DNA of 64,000 nucleotides from Pyxidicoccus xibeiensis. GTDB taxonomy: Bacteria > Myxococcota > Myxococcia > Myxococcales > Myxococcaceae. The notes beneath the pieces were generated by a model that was not told where the DNA came from, ran no database searches, and worked only from the letters and a program-made list of their open reading frames with translations. Of the stretch, positions 1 through 9,159 are shown piece by piece. Location of the stretch: NCBI RefSeq assembly GCF_024198175.1, contig NZ_JAJVKV010000014.1, positions 124,001-188,000 of the forward strand, written 5' to 3'. Numbering within the stretch: the stretch's first letter is position 1; each line of letters opens with the position of its first letter. The position numbers were made by a program, and so were the translations under genes.

Positions 1-1
1 C

Positions 2-418
2 CGGGTGGGCGTGCGGCTGTCGCCCACCAATCCGTTCAACAGCATGTCGGACTCGGACCCGGCGGCGACGTTCGGCTACGCGGCCGGGGCGCTGGACAAG
101 CTGGGGCTGGCCTACCTTCATGTGATGGAGCCGGCGCCGGGGCTCGACATGCCGCCGGGGACGACGCGGGTGCTGCCGCTGCTGCGTGAGCGCTTCCGGG
201 GGCCGCTGATGGTCAACGGTGGCTTCACGCCCGAGAGCGCCAACGCCATCATCACCGCGGGGATGGCGGACCTGGTGTCCTTCGGCGCGCCCTTCCTGGC
301 CAACCCGGACCTGCCCGAGCGCTTCCAGAAGGGCGCTTCGCTCAACCCGGCGGACCCGTCCACCTTCTACGGCGGCGACGCGCGCGGCTACACGGACTAC
401 CCGGCCCTGGCGGCCTGA
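2..418 (+). CDS. Old yellow enzyme family alkene reductase (C-terminal part)
   Basis: This is the last 138 codons of an FMN-dependent ene-reductase of the NemA/old yellow enzyme type; the start lies before the window. The visible part carries the end of the TIM barrel: VGVRLSPTNPFN, then PLMVNGGFTPESA (phosphate-binding loop for FMN) and the typical tail DLVSFGAPFLANPDLPERF ending in FYGGDARGYTDYP. Family members reduce activated C=C bonds (enones, nitroalkenes, nitrate esters) with NADPH in the cytoplasm. It converges on the P450 gene with 22 bases between the stops. Family assignment is firm from these C-terminal motifs; the substrate is unknown. Confidence 0.93.
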   Translation, partial: RVGVRLSPTNPFNSMSDSDPAATFGYAAGALDKLGLAYLHVMEPAPGLDMPPGTTRVLPLLRERFRGPLMVNGGFTPESANAIITAGMADLVSFGAPFLANPDLPERFQKGASLNPADPSTFYGGDARGYTDYPALAA

Positions 419-440
419 GTCCTGGGGCCTGGAGCCCGTG

Positions 441-1814
441 TCAAGCCTGGGTGGCCGTCACCCAGACGCCGGGGCGCGGGCGCAGGGTGATGGCCGGCGC
501 GGGCGCGAGGTCGTGGCCCGGCGCCAGGTCCAGCCGCACGCGCTGGAGCAGCGTGGCCAGCACCAGCACCAGCTCCATCATCGCGAACTGGTTGCCGATG
601 CACTGGCGAGGCCCGCCTCCGAACGGGAAGAAGGTGAAGCGCGGCCGCTCGCGCTCGTGCTCGGGCAGGAAGCGGTCCGGGTCGAACTTCTCGGGCGCTT
701 CCCAGAGGCGCGGGTGGCGGTGCGTCACCCAGGGCACCAGCAGCACGTAGGAGCCCCGGGGGATGCGGAAGCCGCACACGACGTCGTCCTGGATGGCGTT
801 GCGGGAGAAAATCCACGCGGGAGGGTAGAGGCGCAGCGACTCGTCCACCACGCGGCGGGTGAGCGCGAGCCTTGGCAGGTCCTCCACCGTGGGGTTGCGG
901 CCCGCCAGCTCCCGGGCGAGCTCCGCCTCCAGGCTCCGCCGCACCTCGGGGTGGCGCGACAGCAGCACCACCGTCCACGCCAGCGCGCTGGCCGTCGTCT
1001 CGTGCCCGGCCAGCAGCAGCGTCATCACCTCGTCGCGCAGCTGCGTGTCGCTCATGCGCTCGCCGGTGTCCTCGTCGCGCGCCTCCATCAGCATCTGGAG
1101 GAGGTCGTGGTGTTCTGCTCCCTCCCGGTGCCGGCGCTCGATGATGGTGCGCACCACCCGGTCCAGCGTGGCCGCGTCCCGCTCGAAGCGCCGGTGTGAC
1201 GGGAGGGGCAGGGCGCGGGGGAGCTGGATGAGCTGCGTGAGGCGCGCGTTGGCGAACGTCTGCACCCGGCCGAGCGCCTCGCCCACCGCGCGCGACTCGT
1301 TGCTCACGTCGGTGCCGAAGAGGGTGAGGCCGGCGATGCGCAGCGTCAGGTGCGTGAGGTCCTCCGCCACGTCGAAGGGCTGGCCGCTGGCGATGCGCGC
1401 CTCCAGCGCCGCGGCGAGGTCCGCCGTCGCGTCCACCATGGTGCGCGCGAAGCCCGCCAGGCGCTGGCGGTGGAAGGCGGGCTGGGCCAGTCGGCGCTGG
1501 CGCAACCAGAAGTCTCCCTCGCTGGTGAGCAGCCCCTGCCCGAGCAGCTCGCGTATCACCGCGAAGCCGCGCGTCTGCTTGTCGTAGTTGCGCGCGTGGT
1601 CCTGGAGGACGTGGCGAATCGCATCCGGGTGGGCCAGCAGCGTCACCGACACCGGGCCCACCCGCATGCGCACCACGTCGCCGTACTCGCGCACCTGCGC
1701 GGGGAGGAAGGTGAGCGGGTCCTTGCGCAGCGCCCGCAGGTTGCCCAGCAGCGGCTCACCGCGGGGACCCGGAGGGAGCAGCGCGGCGCTGGCGGGTGGA
1801 AGGGTGGTGGACAT
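441..1814 (-). CDS. Cytochrome P450
   Basis: A soluble 457-residue haem monooxygenase. All core P450 motifs are present: the I-helix oxygen-binding AGHETT at about residues 269-274, the K-helix ExxR at E325-R328, and the haem loop FFPFGGGPRQCIG with the cysteine thiolate ligand at C405. There is no membrane anchor, and the N-terminal PPGPRGEPLLGN resembles the proline-rich hinge of CYP102/CYP4-like enzymes. The ATG at 1814 has AAGGGAGC about eight bases upstream. No ferredoxin or reductase gene lies beside it, so redox partners must be encoded elsewhere. The substrate cannot be inferred; the adjacent old yellow enzyme is convergent, so no operon links them. Confidence 0.96.
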   Translation of the reverse strand: MSTTLPPASAALLPPGPRGEPLLGNLRALRKDPLTFLPAQVREYGDVVRMRVGPVSVTLLAHPDAIRHVLQDHARNYDKQTRGFAVIRELLGQGLLTSEGDFWLRQRRLAQPAFHRQRLAGFARTMVDATADLAAALEARIASGQPFDVAEDLTHLTLRIAGLTLFGTDVSNESRAVGEALGRVQTFANARLTQLIQLPRALPLPSHRRFERDAATLDRVVRTIIERRHREGAEHHDLLQMLMEARDEDTGERMSDTQLRDEVMTLLLAGHETTASALAWTVVLLSRHPEVRRSLEAELARELAGRNPTVEDLPRLALTRRVVDESLRLYPPAWIFSRNAIQDDVVCGFRIPRGSYVLLVPWVTHRHPRLWEAPEKFDPDRFLPEHERERPRFTFFPFGGGPRQCIGNQFAMMELVLVLATLLQRVRLDLAPGHDLAPAPAITLRPRPGVWVTATQA

Positions 1815-1941
1815 GGCGGTGCGCTCCCTTCTCGGGCGGGTGTTCCATTGTCGACCCGCGCGGCAGCGGGCGATAGGGGCCCGTGCTGCTTGCCGTGGGA
1901 CAGGCTAGCTTCGCGCCCCGTCCACCGATGGAGGGAGCACC

Positions 1942-2355
1942 CTGGAGCCCCTGTCCCGCATCCGCCGTCTGAGCCTCGTCGCGCTGCTCACACTCTGCGT
2001 GGCCCCCGTGGCGCTGGCCGCCGCCGGCAGCCCGCGACTGGAGGCCTTCTTCCAGAACGAGCTGAAGAGCGCCGACTACCAGCAGAAGGTCTACACCCGC
2101 GTGGCCGGCAAGTGGCGACAGCCCGGTGCCAAGGGCACTCCGGCCCTGGGGAAGAAGACCGTCGTCCAGGCGGTGATTGGCCGCGACGGCAAGCTCGTCT
2201 CCGCCACGGTGTCCATGGAGTCGGGCTCCAAGGCGTGGGACGCCGCCGCGCTGGCCGCCGTGAAGAAGGCCGCGCCCTTCCCGCCGCTGCCCTCCACCTA
2301 CAGCCTGTCCACGCTGGATGCCCACTTCCACGTATCGTGGGTGGCGGGGCCGTAG
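1942..2355 (+). CDS. Small secreted protein with TonB C-terminal-like domain, probable CTG start
   Basis: A protein of about 137 residues. If read from the CTG at 1942, the N-terminus is a good Sec signal (basic RIRR, then SLVALLTLC and a VALA-AAG cleavage site), and a GGAGGG Shine-Dalgarno lies six bases upstream at 1930-1935. No ATG precedes the hydrophobic stretch in this frame; the next option is GTG at 1999, which would destroy the signal. The mature part contains a TonB/TolA C-terminal-like pattern: KKTVVQAVIGRDGKLVSATV followed by AWDAAALAAVKKAAPFPPLP. Such domains occur in periplasmic energy-transducing or AgmX/PglI-type motility proteins. Specific role unknown. It sits 20 bases before the nucleoside phosphorylase. 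Confidence 0.72.
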   Translation: MEPLSRIRRLSLVALLTLCVAPVALAAAGSPRLEAFFQNELKSADYQQKVYTRVAGKWRQPGAKGTPALGKKTVVQAVIGRDGKLVSATVSMESGSKAWDAAALAAVKKAAPFPPLPSTYSLSTLDAHFHVSWVAGP

Positions 2356-2375
2356 CTGCGCTAGGGTGCGCGCCC

Positions 2376-3110
2376 ATGGCAACCCCCCATATCTCCGCCG
2401 CACCGGGCGACTTCGCCGACGTGGTGCTGATGCCCGGTGACCCCCTCCGGGCCCGTTACATCTCCGAGCGCTTCCTGGAGGAGGCCCGTGGCGTCACCTC
2501 CGTGCGCAACATGTATGGCTTCACCGGTACGTACCGGGGCCGCCGCCTGTCCGTCATGGGCCACGGCATGGGCGTCCCCTCCATCTCCATCTACGCCACC
2601 GAGCTCATCAAGACGTATGGCGCGCGCGTGCTCATCCGCGTGGGCAGCTGCGGGGCCCTGCGCCAGGACGTGAAGCTGCGGGACGTCATCGTCGCGACGG
2701 CCGCCGGCACCGACTCGAAGGTGAACCGGATGCGGCTGATGGACCATGACTTCCCGGCCGCCGCCGACTTCACCCTCGCGCGGCGGGCGGTGGAGGCGGC
2801 CGAGCGGCGCGGCAGGCCGGTGCGCGCAGGCTCCGTCTTCACGTCCGACCTCTTCTACCACCCGCAGGAGGGCCTCAACGCCACGCTGGCGCGCCTGGGC
2901 ATCCTGGCCATCGAGATGGAGGTCGCCGGGCTCTACGGCGTGGCCGCGGAGCTCAATGCCCGCGCGCTGGCGCTGCTCACCGTCTCCGACCACCTGCTCT
3001 CGGGCGAGCACCTCACCCCGCAGGAGCGGCAGACGTCGTTCGACGAGATGATCGAGCTGGCGCTGGACGTCGCCGTCGCCGAGCCGCCTCCCCCGCCCGT
3101 CGCGGGCTGA
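2376..3110 (+). CDS. deoD: Purine-nucleoside phosphorylase, DeoD type
   Basis: A 244-residue hexameric-type PNP that splits purine (deoxy)nucleosides with phosphate to base and (deoxy)ribose-1-phosphate in nucleotide salvage. Hallmarks: N-terminal TPHISAAPGDFADVVLMPGDPLRA (phosphate site GDP), MGHGMGVPSISIY, RVGSCGAL, the base-binding EMEVAGLY, and the catalytic aspartate in TVSDHL near the C-terminus. Length matches the E. coli enzyme (about 239). I start it at the ATG at 2376 because the longer in-frame opening upstream has no family similarity. Likely a separate unit or read through from the upstream small secreted protein. Confidence 0.95.
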   Translation: MATPHISAAPGDFADVVLMPGDPLRARYISERFLEEARGVTSVRNMYGFTGTYRGRRLSVMGHGMGVPSISIYATELIKTYGARVLIRVGSCGALRQDVKLRDVIVATAAGTDSKVNRMRLMDHDFPAAADFTLARRAVEAAERRGRPVRAGSVFTSDLFYHPQEGLNATLARLGILAIEMEVAGLYGVAAELNARALALLTVSDHLLSGEHLTPQERQTSFDEMIELALDVAVAEPPPPPVAG

Positions 3111-3307
3111 GCGGCCCCGGCGCCTGCCGTCAACCGGCCCCGCCGCGCCTCTCCGGATAGCAGCCGGGCAGGGCGGTGGGCCGGCACGCTCCACTCTGGA
3201 GGGTGTGCGGTGCCGGGCCCCGGGCGGCCCCCGAGGGCAGGGGGGCGTCCACAAATCCGAGGCAGGTACTTGGAGCTCGGACGGATTCCGGGTCATCCTT
3301 CGGGACG

Positions 3308-4858
3308 GTGCGTTACCCAATCTGGCTCCTGCTCGTCTGCGCCGGCTGTGCCGCGCGCGTATCTCCCACCGCTGGCACTGCGCCGGCCCTCGCTGCTGCC
3401 CGTTCCGAGGTCTCGGACGCGGCGCGCGCCGAGCGGCCGCCGGATGCGGCCCTGTCTCCCGTCACGGAGGGCGCCGTCGCGGCGACACCCGCCGCTGGCG
3501 CTCCGGACGCCAGCGAAGGCTGCGCGCTGAGCGCGGAGGACCTGGAGGGCGAGGAGGACACGGCGGAAGGTGAGGGCGGCGACGTCGGCGAGGGCGAGCT
3601 GACGGAGGTGCCGGGGGACGCGGTGCCGACGGGCCCGCTGTACACGGCCGAGATTTCCGAGGAGGAGCTGACGCGGCGGTGGAAGGACGAGATTGCGTCG
3701 CTCGGGTCCATGGCCGTGGGCTTCGTGCACAGCGGCCGGCTGGTGAATGCGAAGCCGTTCCCGAAGGGTCCGGACTGGATTGTCGTCTCCCCCGAAGTGG
3801 CGTGGGCCACCGAGGAGACGGTGAACTACCTGGCCGAGGCCATCCGCGAGGTGCGGGCCCGCTTCCCGGAGGCGCCGCCCCTGCGCGTCAACGGGATGAG
3901 CAACAAGGAGGGCGGCTACCTGCGCCCCCACAAGAGCCACCAGAACGGCCGGGACGTGGACGTCGGCTTCTACTACCCGACGGCGGAGCCCATCCGTGAG
4001 CGCGAGCGGGAGCGGTACATCAACGTGCCCCTCAACTGGGCCTTCCTGAAGGCGCTCGTCACCAAGACGGACGTGCAGATGGTGCTGGTGGACCGCCGCG
4101 TGCGGCAGGTCATCTACAACCACGCGCTGGCGGCGGGCGAGGACAAGGCCTGGCTGGACTCGCTGTTCAACGACGGCCCCACCGGCGTCATCCGCCACGC
4201 GCGCCGGCACCGCGACCACTTCCACATCCGCTTCCACAACGCGCGCGCCCAGGAGCTGGGCCGCCGGGTGCAGCCGCTGCTCGCGCTCCAGCCCGAGCAC
4301 AACGTGACGGTGCACCGCATCCGCAACGGCGACACGCTCGGCGGGATTGCGCTGCGCTACGGGTCGACGGTGGCGTCCATCAAGAAGGCCAACCGGATGC
4401 GCAACAACTTCCTGCGCGCCGGGCAGCGGCTGTCCGTGCCGCTGCGCGGGCCCTGCACGCACTGCCCCGTGCCGCCGCCCTTCCTGTTGCCCCCGCGTCG
4501 GCTGCCCCCCGAGGCCCCGGCGCTCGCGCAGGTCGCCGCGAAGGCCGAGGTGCCGGCGGCGTCCGAGTGCGCGAAGCCCGCTCCGGCTCCGGCCAATGTC
4601 GCCGTGCCGGTGGTGGCGAAGGTGTCCGCCGAGGCTCCTGCCGCCGTTGCCGTGCCGGTGGTGGCGAAGGTGTCCGCCGAGGCTCCTGCCGCCGTTGCCG
4701 TGCCAGTGGTGGCGAAGGTGTCCGCCGAGGCTCCTGCCGCTGCCGCGGTGCCGGTGGTGGCGAAGGCGTCCGCCGAGACTCCGGCCGCCGTCGCGGTGCC
4801 GGCGGTGGCGAAGGAGCCCTCCGAGGGCTCCTCCGCTGGCATCACCCACGCGCGCTGA
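3308..4858 (+). CDS. Penicillin-insensitive murein endopeptidase (MepA/M74-like) lipoprotein with LysM domain
   Basis: Predicted peptidoglycan D,D-endopeptidase exported to the envelope. From the GTG at 3308 the protein has a short signal RYPIWLLLVCAGCAA, a lipoprotein-like end. An acidic/Ala-rich linker follows, then the M74 domain (about residues 120-325) with the zinc motif SHQNGRDVDV (H211, D216) and HRDHFHIRFH (H304, H306), the spacing expected of MepA. A LysM repeat follows at about 332-378 (VTVHRIRNGDTLGGIALRYG). The tail is a Pro/Ala/Val-rich stalk made of 16-residue repeats (see repeat at 4601). MepA of enterobacteria lacks both LysM and stalk. The upstream in-frame GTG at 3176 would bury the signal, so it was not used. 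Confidence 0.85.
   Translation: MRYPIWLLLVCAGCAARVSPTAGTAPALAAARSEVSDAARAERPPDAALSPVTEGAVAATPAAGAPDASEGCALSAEDLEGEEDTAEGEGGDVGEGELTEVPGDAVPTGPLYTAEISEEELTRRWKDEIASLGSMAVGFVHSGRLVNAKPFPKGPDWIVVSPEVAWATEETVNYLAEAIREVRARFPEAPPLRVNGMSNKEGGYLRPHKSHQNGRDVDVGFYYPTAEPIRERERERYINVPLNWAFLKALVTKTDVQMVLVDRRVRQVIYNHALAAGEDKAWLDSLFNDGPTGVIRHARRHRDHFHIRFHNARAQELGRRVQPLLALQPEHNVTVHRIRNGDTLGGIALRYGSTVASIKKANRMRNNFLRAGQRLSVPLRGPCTHCPVPPPFLLPPRRLPPEAPALAQVAAKAEVPAASECAKPAPAPANVAVPVVAKVSAEAPAAVAVPVVAKVSAEAPAAVAVPVVAKVSAEAPAAAAVPVVAKASAETPAAVAVPAVAKEPSEGSSAGITHAR
4601..4825 (+). repeat. 48-bp tandem repeat in MepA/LysM gene
   Basis: About four and two-thirds copies of a 48-base unit starting at 4601, 4649, 4697, 4745 and 4793. 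The first three are nearly identical and the later ones diverge. Each encodes the 16-residue unit AVPVVAKVSAEAPAAV, so copy-number change keeps frame. It forms a flexible stalk at the C-terminus of the endopeptidase. Confidence 0.95.
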
Positions 4859-7546
4859 CTACTCCACGCGCACGGCCAGCGGCAGGGACGTCCCGCCGCC
4901 GGGCCCGGGTGTCACCACCGTGACGGAGGCGGTGCCCCGGGCCGTGAGGGAGGTGCCGGGGACCCGTGCCTCCAGGCCCCGCTCGGAGTACGACTGCCAC
5001 TGCCGCGTGGGCAGCGGCTCGTCATTCCAGTAGACCTTGCTGGCCGTGTGGAAGCTGGCGCCGGAGACTCTCAGCCATAGCGCGGGAGCCCCGGCGCGCA
5101 CCGTCGCGGGCTGCACCCCGGTGATGAGGGGCACGGGCCGCTCTGTCACGACGTTGAGGATGGCCGGGAGCGAGGACGTTCCTCCTTCGGCGGCGCGGGA
5201 CACGCTCACGAGGAGTGTCCCCGGCCGGGCCAGGTCTGCTCCGTCGAGCTGTGCATGGAAGCCGATGTTCCAGTCCCAGTGATAGGCCAGGGGATGCGAG
5301 GCGCCGCCCCAGTCGACGGTCGTGACCAGGGCATGGGCCTCCCAGGAGTAGTCGAAGGAGGCGAAGCCCAAGCCCTCGACGAACAGGGGGTACTGCTGAC
5401 CGGCGTCCCAGGACCCCACGGAGACCACTGCCGGATTCAGCGCCCGAAGTTGAGGGGGGCGGGGGCCCACCACATGCAGATAAGCCGGAGCGCTGGGCGG
5501 CTGCCCGGGCGTGACAGCCTGGAACTCCACCGGGCCCGGAGCGCTCAGGTCCTCAGGGGAGAGGCGCAGGGCTCGAAAGATGGAACCCGTGTGGGTGGAG
5601 GCAAGCATCCGGCCGTTCATCAGGAACTGCGTTTCCTCGGTGAAGCCGCTGCTGCCCCGCACCTCGAGAAAGAGGTCCTTGTCCGGGCGTTCGAGGACGA
5701 GAGTGGAGAGCCTGAGGGATGAGGCGCCCGGCTCACGGATGACGAAGAGGAGCTCCTCGCTCGTGCCTCCTCCAGGAGCGGGGTTCGTGACCTTCACCCG
5801 GGCCACTCCTGGTGTTTCCAGGAGCCTTGCAGGCACGGAGATGTCCAGCCCACCGCTGTCACAGCAGCTCCAGCTCGAGGGAATCACCTCTCCATTCCAG
5901 CGCACCTCGGAGTAGGGCCCCATGCCATGGCCCCACAGGTCGAAGCTCCGCGCGCCGCCTCCGGCAGTCACGGACAGCTCCGACATGCCCTTGAGGCTGG
6001 GCACGGGCCTGCGGGCATCCACCCGCAGCAGCAGGGGGAGTGACGTTCCGCCCCCGGGGCCGGGGGTATGTACCGTCACCGTCCGCACGCCCGCCTGCGC
6101 GAGGTCCGCCCCCGTCAGCGTGATGGTGAGGAGTTCCTCCGAACCGAAAGACGTCGAGCGGTCCTGGCCATCCAGCCGTACGACGGAGCGCTTCGTGAAG
6201 TCTCGGCCGGAGACCACGAGGCGCTCTTCGACGCCGGTCGTCACCACCGCGGGCTGGAGGGAGAGGGCCACTGGAGCGGTCGTCTCGGTCACCACCTGGA
6301 AGGGAAGCGCTTCCGACACGGTGCCATCCGAGCCCCGGCGCACCGTCACGAGCTGCGTGCCCGGAAGCGCCAGCTCCTCGGGCGGCACGGTTGCCTGGAG
6401 GGAGTCTCCCCGTGTGTTCCCCCCGTGGGTCGTGACCAGCGCCCGGTCATTCCAGTAGACGACCGAGTCGCGGCCGAAGCCCTCTCCGTAGATAGCGAGG
6501 GCCAGAGCGCCCGCGCCGGACAGCGCCGACACCTGCGCCCGCTGCGGCGAAAGCTCGTGCAGCGCGGGCCCCGGGAGGACCGGAACGAGGAAGGGCGGCG
6601 ACACCTGGCCCTGGCTGTTCTGCAGCCTCAAGGAGGCCACGCCCGGAGCGGACAGCTCCTCGCGCGGCAGGGACAGATGGATTACGTCATGCGCCTGGTA
6701 GTGCGCCGAGCGCACCGGCCTTCCATTCCAGGTCACCTCGGTGAAGGGGCGCAGGTCCCGCCCCCGGATGCTCAGCGGGACGGAGGAGTAAACACCTCCG
6801 TCGGCGGTGTCATGAGCGGCGGTCGCGCTCAGGGTGGGAGGCCAGACGCCTTCGATGTGGGGCTCGGGGTCGCGCACGCTCATCAGGGGGAGCGGCTGGG
6901 TTTCAATCGCCAAGGGCCCGGGCGCGCTGATGGAGAGGGAGGCTCCCTCTTCCCTGGGTATGGCGAACAGGGCCGAGGTGGGAAGCTCCGCCTCGGCGGA
7001 GCCGGTCCCCAGCACCGTGGTGGGGTACTGCTTGCCTCGGAAGCGCAGCATGCCTCCCGCCAGGAAGTTGCGGCCGGTCACCGTCACGCGGAGGGGCGCG
7101 TCAGGCTCGGAGACCACCGTATCCGGGCTGACGCTGAAGAGCTCGGGACGGGGATAGGGCAGGTACAGCGGGGGGGCCCTCCTCCCGCCGGGGGCCGGGT
7201 TTCCCACCGTGAACGGGATCGCGCTCCATGCACGGCCTTCCATGGGAATGGCGGCCACCAGCTCCGTGTCGCTCACGAAGGTGTACGGGACAGGCGTGTC
7301 GACGAGAATCAGGGCCTTTTCGGGAGTGAACCCGGTGCCCCGCACCCGGACTCTTATCTGCTTCGCCTCCACGTCCGCCCACTCCGAGTCGACGCCAGTG
7401 AGGGAGGTCTCCGAGTTGATGGCGGAAGAGTCCGGGCCTCCCCCGTCCGGAGCCCCGGGCTCCAGCTCCCGGCTCACCCCCGGCCCGCAGGCCACCCACA
7501 GGCACAGCGCTCCCAGCCACAGCACACCCGCTCTGCTCCGCGTCAC
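4859..7546 (-). CDS. Lipoprotein with nine IPT/TIG domains
   Basis: A surface or periplasmic lipoprotein of about 895 residues. The GTG at 7546 has GGAGG five bases upstream and gives VTRSRAGVLWLGALCLWVAC, a clear type II signal with the lipidated Cys in WVAC. The rest is a string of about nine Ig-like TIG repeats of 85-100 residues. Each opens with a pattern such as P-x-L-x-x-L-x-P-x-x-V and closes with a variant of NPAPGGGTS (for example TPGPGGGTSLPL). TIG arrays occur in adhesins and carbohydrate-binding surface proteins. No catalytic domain is visible, so an adhesive or scaffold role is inference. Stop codon abuts the MepA gene (convergent, no gap). Confidence 0.85.
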   Translation of the reverse strand: MTRSRAGVLWLGALCLWVACGPGVSRELEPGAPDGGGPDSSAINSETSLTGVDSEWADVEAKQIRVRVRGTGFTPEKALILVDTPVPYTFVSDTELVAAIPMEGRAWSAIPFTVGNPAPGGRRAPPLYLPYPRPELFSVSPDTVVSEPDAPLRVTVTGRNFLAGGMLRFRGKQYPTTVLGTGSAEAELPTSALFAIPREEGASLSISAPGPLAIETQPLPLMSVRDPEPHIEGVWPPTLSATAAHDTADGGVYSSVPLSIRGRDLRPFTEVTWNGRPVRSAHYQAHDVIHLSLPREELSAPGVASLRLQNSQGQVSPPFLVPVLPGPALHELSPQRAQVSALSGAGALALAIYGEGFGRDSVVYWNDRALVTTHGGNTRGDSLQATVPPEELALPGTQLVTVRRGSDGTVSEALPFQVVTETTAPVALSLQPAVVTTGVEERLVVSGRDFTKRSVVRLDGQDRSTSFGSEELLTITLTGADLAQAGVRTVTVHTPGPGGGTSLPLLLRVDARRPVPSLKGMSELSVTAGGGARSFDLWGHGMGPYSEVRWNGEVIPSSWSCCDSGGLDISVPARLLETPGVARVKVTNPAPGGGTSEELLFVIREPGASSLRLSTLVLERPDKDLFLEVRGSSGFTEETQFLMNGRMLASTHTGSIFRALRLSPEDLSAPGPVEFQAVTPGQPPSAPAYLHVVGPRPPQLRALNPAVVSVGSWDAGQQYPLFVEGLGFASFDYSWEAHALVTTVDWGGASHPLAYHWDWNIGFHAQLDGADLARPGTLLVSVSRAAEGGTSSLPAILNVVTERPVPLITGVQPATVRAGAPALWLRVSGASFHTASKVYWNDEPLPTRQWQSYSERGLEARVPGTSLTARGTASVTVVTPGPGGGTSLPLAVRVE

Positions 7547-7611
7547 GACAGCCTCCGTTGCTTCGGTCACGCGGAAGAACCCCGCAGCGGTTGGAACTGC
7601 GCAACCCGCCG

Positions 7612-9159
7612 TCAGAGGTCGATACGCACGCCCAGGTCCGCGCCGGGCAGCAGCCGCGCCTTCCCGGCCCCGTCCTCATGAACGAGGAGCAGGGGCGCGC
7701 GGCCTCCGAGCTGCAGGGCCAGCCGGGACGCCACCCTCCATGACAGCGTGGCCGAGGGGCCCAGGCCGGGCGCGATGAACCAGCCGACACCGGCTCCCGT
7801 GGACTGGCGGACGAACTGCGCTCCTGCATCCAGGCCCGCTGTGGCCTCCATTGCGCCCCGCCGCACGCCCCAGCGATAGCCCAGCGTCAGCGCGCCCGAG
7901 AACTCGCGCCCCTCGGGCCGGGCCCCGCGCGCCAGCTCCGCGGACAGCACCGGCCCCTGTAGGGCCGCCCCGGTCAGCTCCATCCGCAGCGCCTGGAGCG
8001 GCCCCACGCCGTCCGCCACCCCCTGGCGCAGGCCACCCCTCACGCCCAGGCGCAGAAAGGGCTCACGCGAGGGCGCCGGTGGGGCCGCCACGGTGATTCC
8101 CTTGGCACCGCCGGACACCGTGGTGGCGGCGGACATGGGCGTGAGGTCTTCCCAGCGCACCTGCCTCACCTGTCCATTGGAGGCGTGCACGGTGCCCCGG
8201 TGCTGGCGTCCGGCGCGCCAGGCGCGCAGCTCGTACTCGCCGGGAGGCACCGCCAGCCGGGGCACCGCGCCCGGGCCCAGCTCCGCCAGCACCTGTCCCC
8301 GGCCGGGGCGCAGCAGCAGCGCGCGCTCGAAGTCCCGCGGCAGCTGCAGCGCCGTGCCGGGGCTGGGCAGCTGGGTGAGCACGAACTCGCCCTTGCCGCT
8401 CAGCCGGTAGTCATAGGCCGGGTGCTGGCGGCCCAGCAGCACGTCCGCCGTGGCCGACACGGTGTGGGCATACGCGTATTGATAGGCCTCGGCGAGCGTC
8501 ACCAGCCCGTCCCCCGAGGAGTCCGCCGCGCCGCGCAGCCCGGACACCAGGTGGTGCGTGAAGAGCGAGCCGCCCACCTCGCGCGACTCCAGCGCCAGCT
8601 CGTCCTCCGCGCTGGAGGTGAGCAGCGCGTGGCCGCTGCTGTGCAGTTCGTCCGTCAGCCGCAGCTCGAAGCCGGGGCCGGGGCGGCCGCCCTTGAAGCG
8701 CAGCAGCGCGCCGCTGCGGCAGCTGTCCACGATGGCCAGCCGCACGTCGGCCCGCGTCGCCTCCAGCCACTGGCGCAGGTCCGCGTAGGGCAGGCGCTCC
8801 GTGCCCAGCTCCAGCGCGACGCCGTCGGAGTGGCCCGAGAAGTAGAAGAGCAGCACCACGCGCGTGCCGGGCTCGGCGCGCAGCGCGGCCACCTGACGGG
8901 CCACGCGCTCCAGCGCGGCGCGCACCGTGGTCAGGTCCTTCCCCTGGAGCATGAGGACGTCCGAGGGCGCCACGTCCCCCAGCTCCGTGAGCACGCCCGC
9001 GAGCTTCGCGGCGTCCGCCTCCGCGTAGCGCAGCGGCGGGCGCTCGCCGCTGCCGATGTTGTGGCCCACGAGGACTGCGAGGCGGCGCGTGTTGGCGTGC
9101 GCGGGCAGGGCCGCGGTGAGCGCGGCGACGAGCAGGAGGCAGCGGGCGAGGAGCATCAA
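7612..9159 (-). CDS. Secreted caspase-like (peptidase C14) protease with C-terminal beta-barrel-like region
   Basis: 515 residues. Signal peptide MMLLARCLLLVAALTAALPAHA, then a caspase p20-like domain (residues 25-260): RRLAVLVGHNIG, the catalytic His in FYFSGHSD (H110) and the catalytic Cys in IVDSCRSG (C147). A linker follows with a PEGA-like stretch (PPGEYELRAWRAGRQHRG). The last 150 residues alternate short polar turns with amphipathic strands and end in LLPGADLGVRIDL, resembling an eight-stranded outer-membrane barrel. The protease would face the periplasm or surface. It is the last gene of the sigma/anti-sigma operon and overlaps the anti-sigma gene by four bases (ATGA at 9156-9159), so translation is probably coupled. 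Caspase call is strong; the barrel is inferred from strand pattern. Confidence 0.85.
   Translation of the reverse strand: MMLLARCLLLVAALTAALPAHANTRRLAVLVGHNIGSGERPPLRYAEADAAKLAGVLTELGDVAPSDVLMLQGKDLTTVRAALERVARQVAALRAEPGTRVVLLFYFSGHSDGVALELGTERLPYADLRQWLEATRADVRLAIVDSCRSGALLRFKGGRPGPGFELRLTDELHSSGHALLTSSAEDELALESREVGGSLFTHHLVSGLRGAADSSGDGLVTLAEAYQYAYAHTVSATADVLLGRQHPAYDYRLSGKGEFVLTQLPSPGTALQLPRDFERALLLRPGRGQVLAELGPGAVPRLAVPPGEYELRAWRAGRQHRGTVHASNGQVRQVRWEDLTPMSAATTVSGGAKGITVAAPPAPSREPFLRLGVRGGLRQGVADGVGPLQALRMELTGAALQGPVLSAELARGARPEGREFSGALTLGYRWGVRRGAMEATAGLDAGAQFVRQSTGAGVGWFIAPGLGPSATLSWRVASRLALQLGGRAPLLLVHEDGAGKARLLPGADLGVRIDL

Noticed and set aside
3176..3307. GTG at 3176 as start of the MepA/LysM gene
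   Set aside because: It would place 44 residues ahead of the signal peptide that begins at the GTG at 3308.
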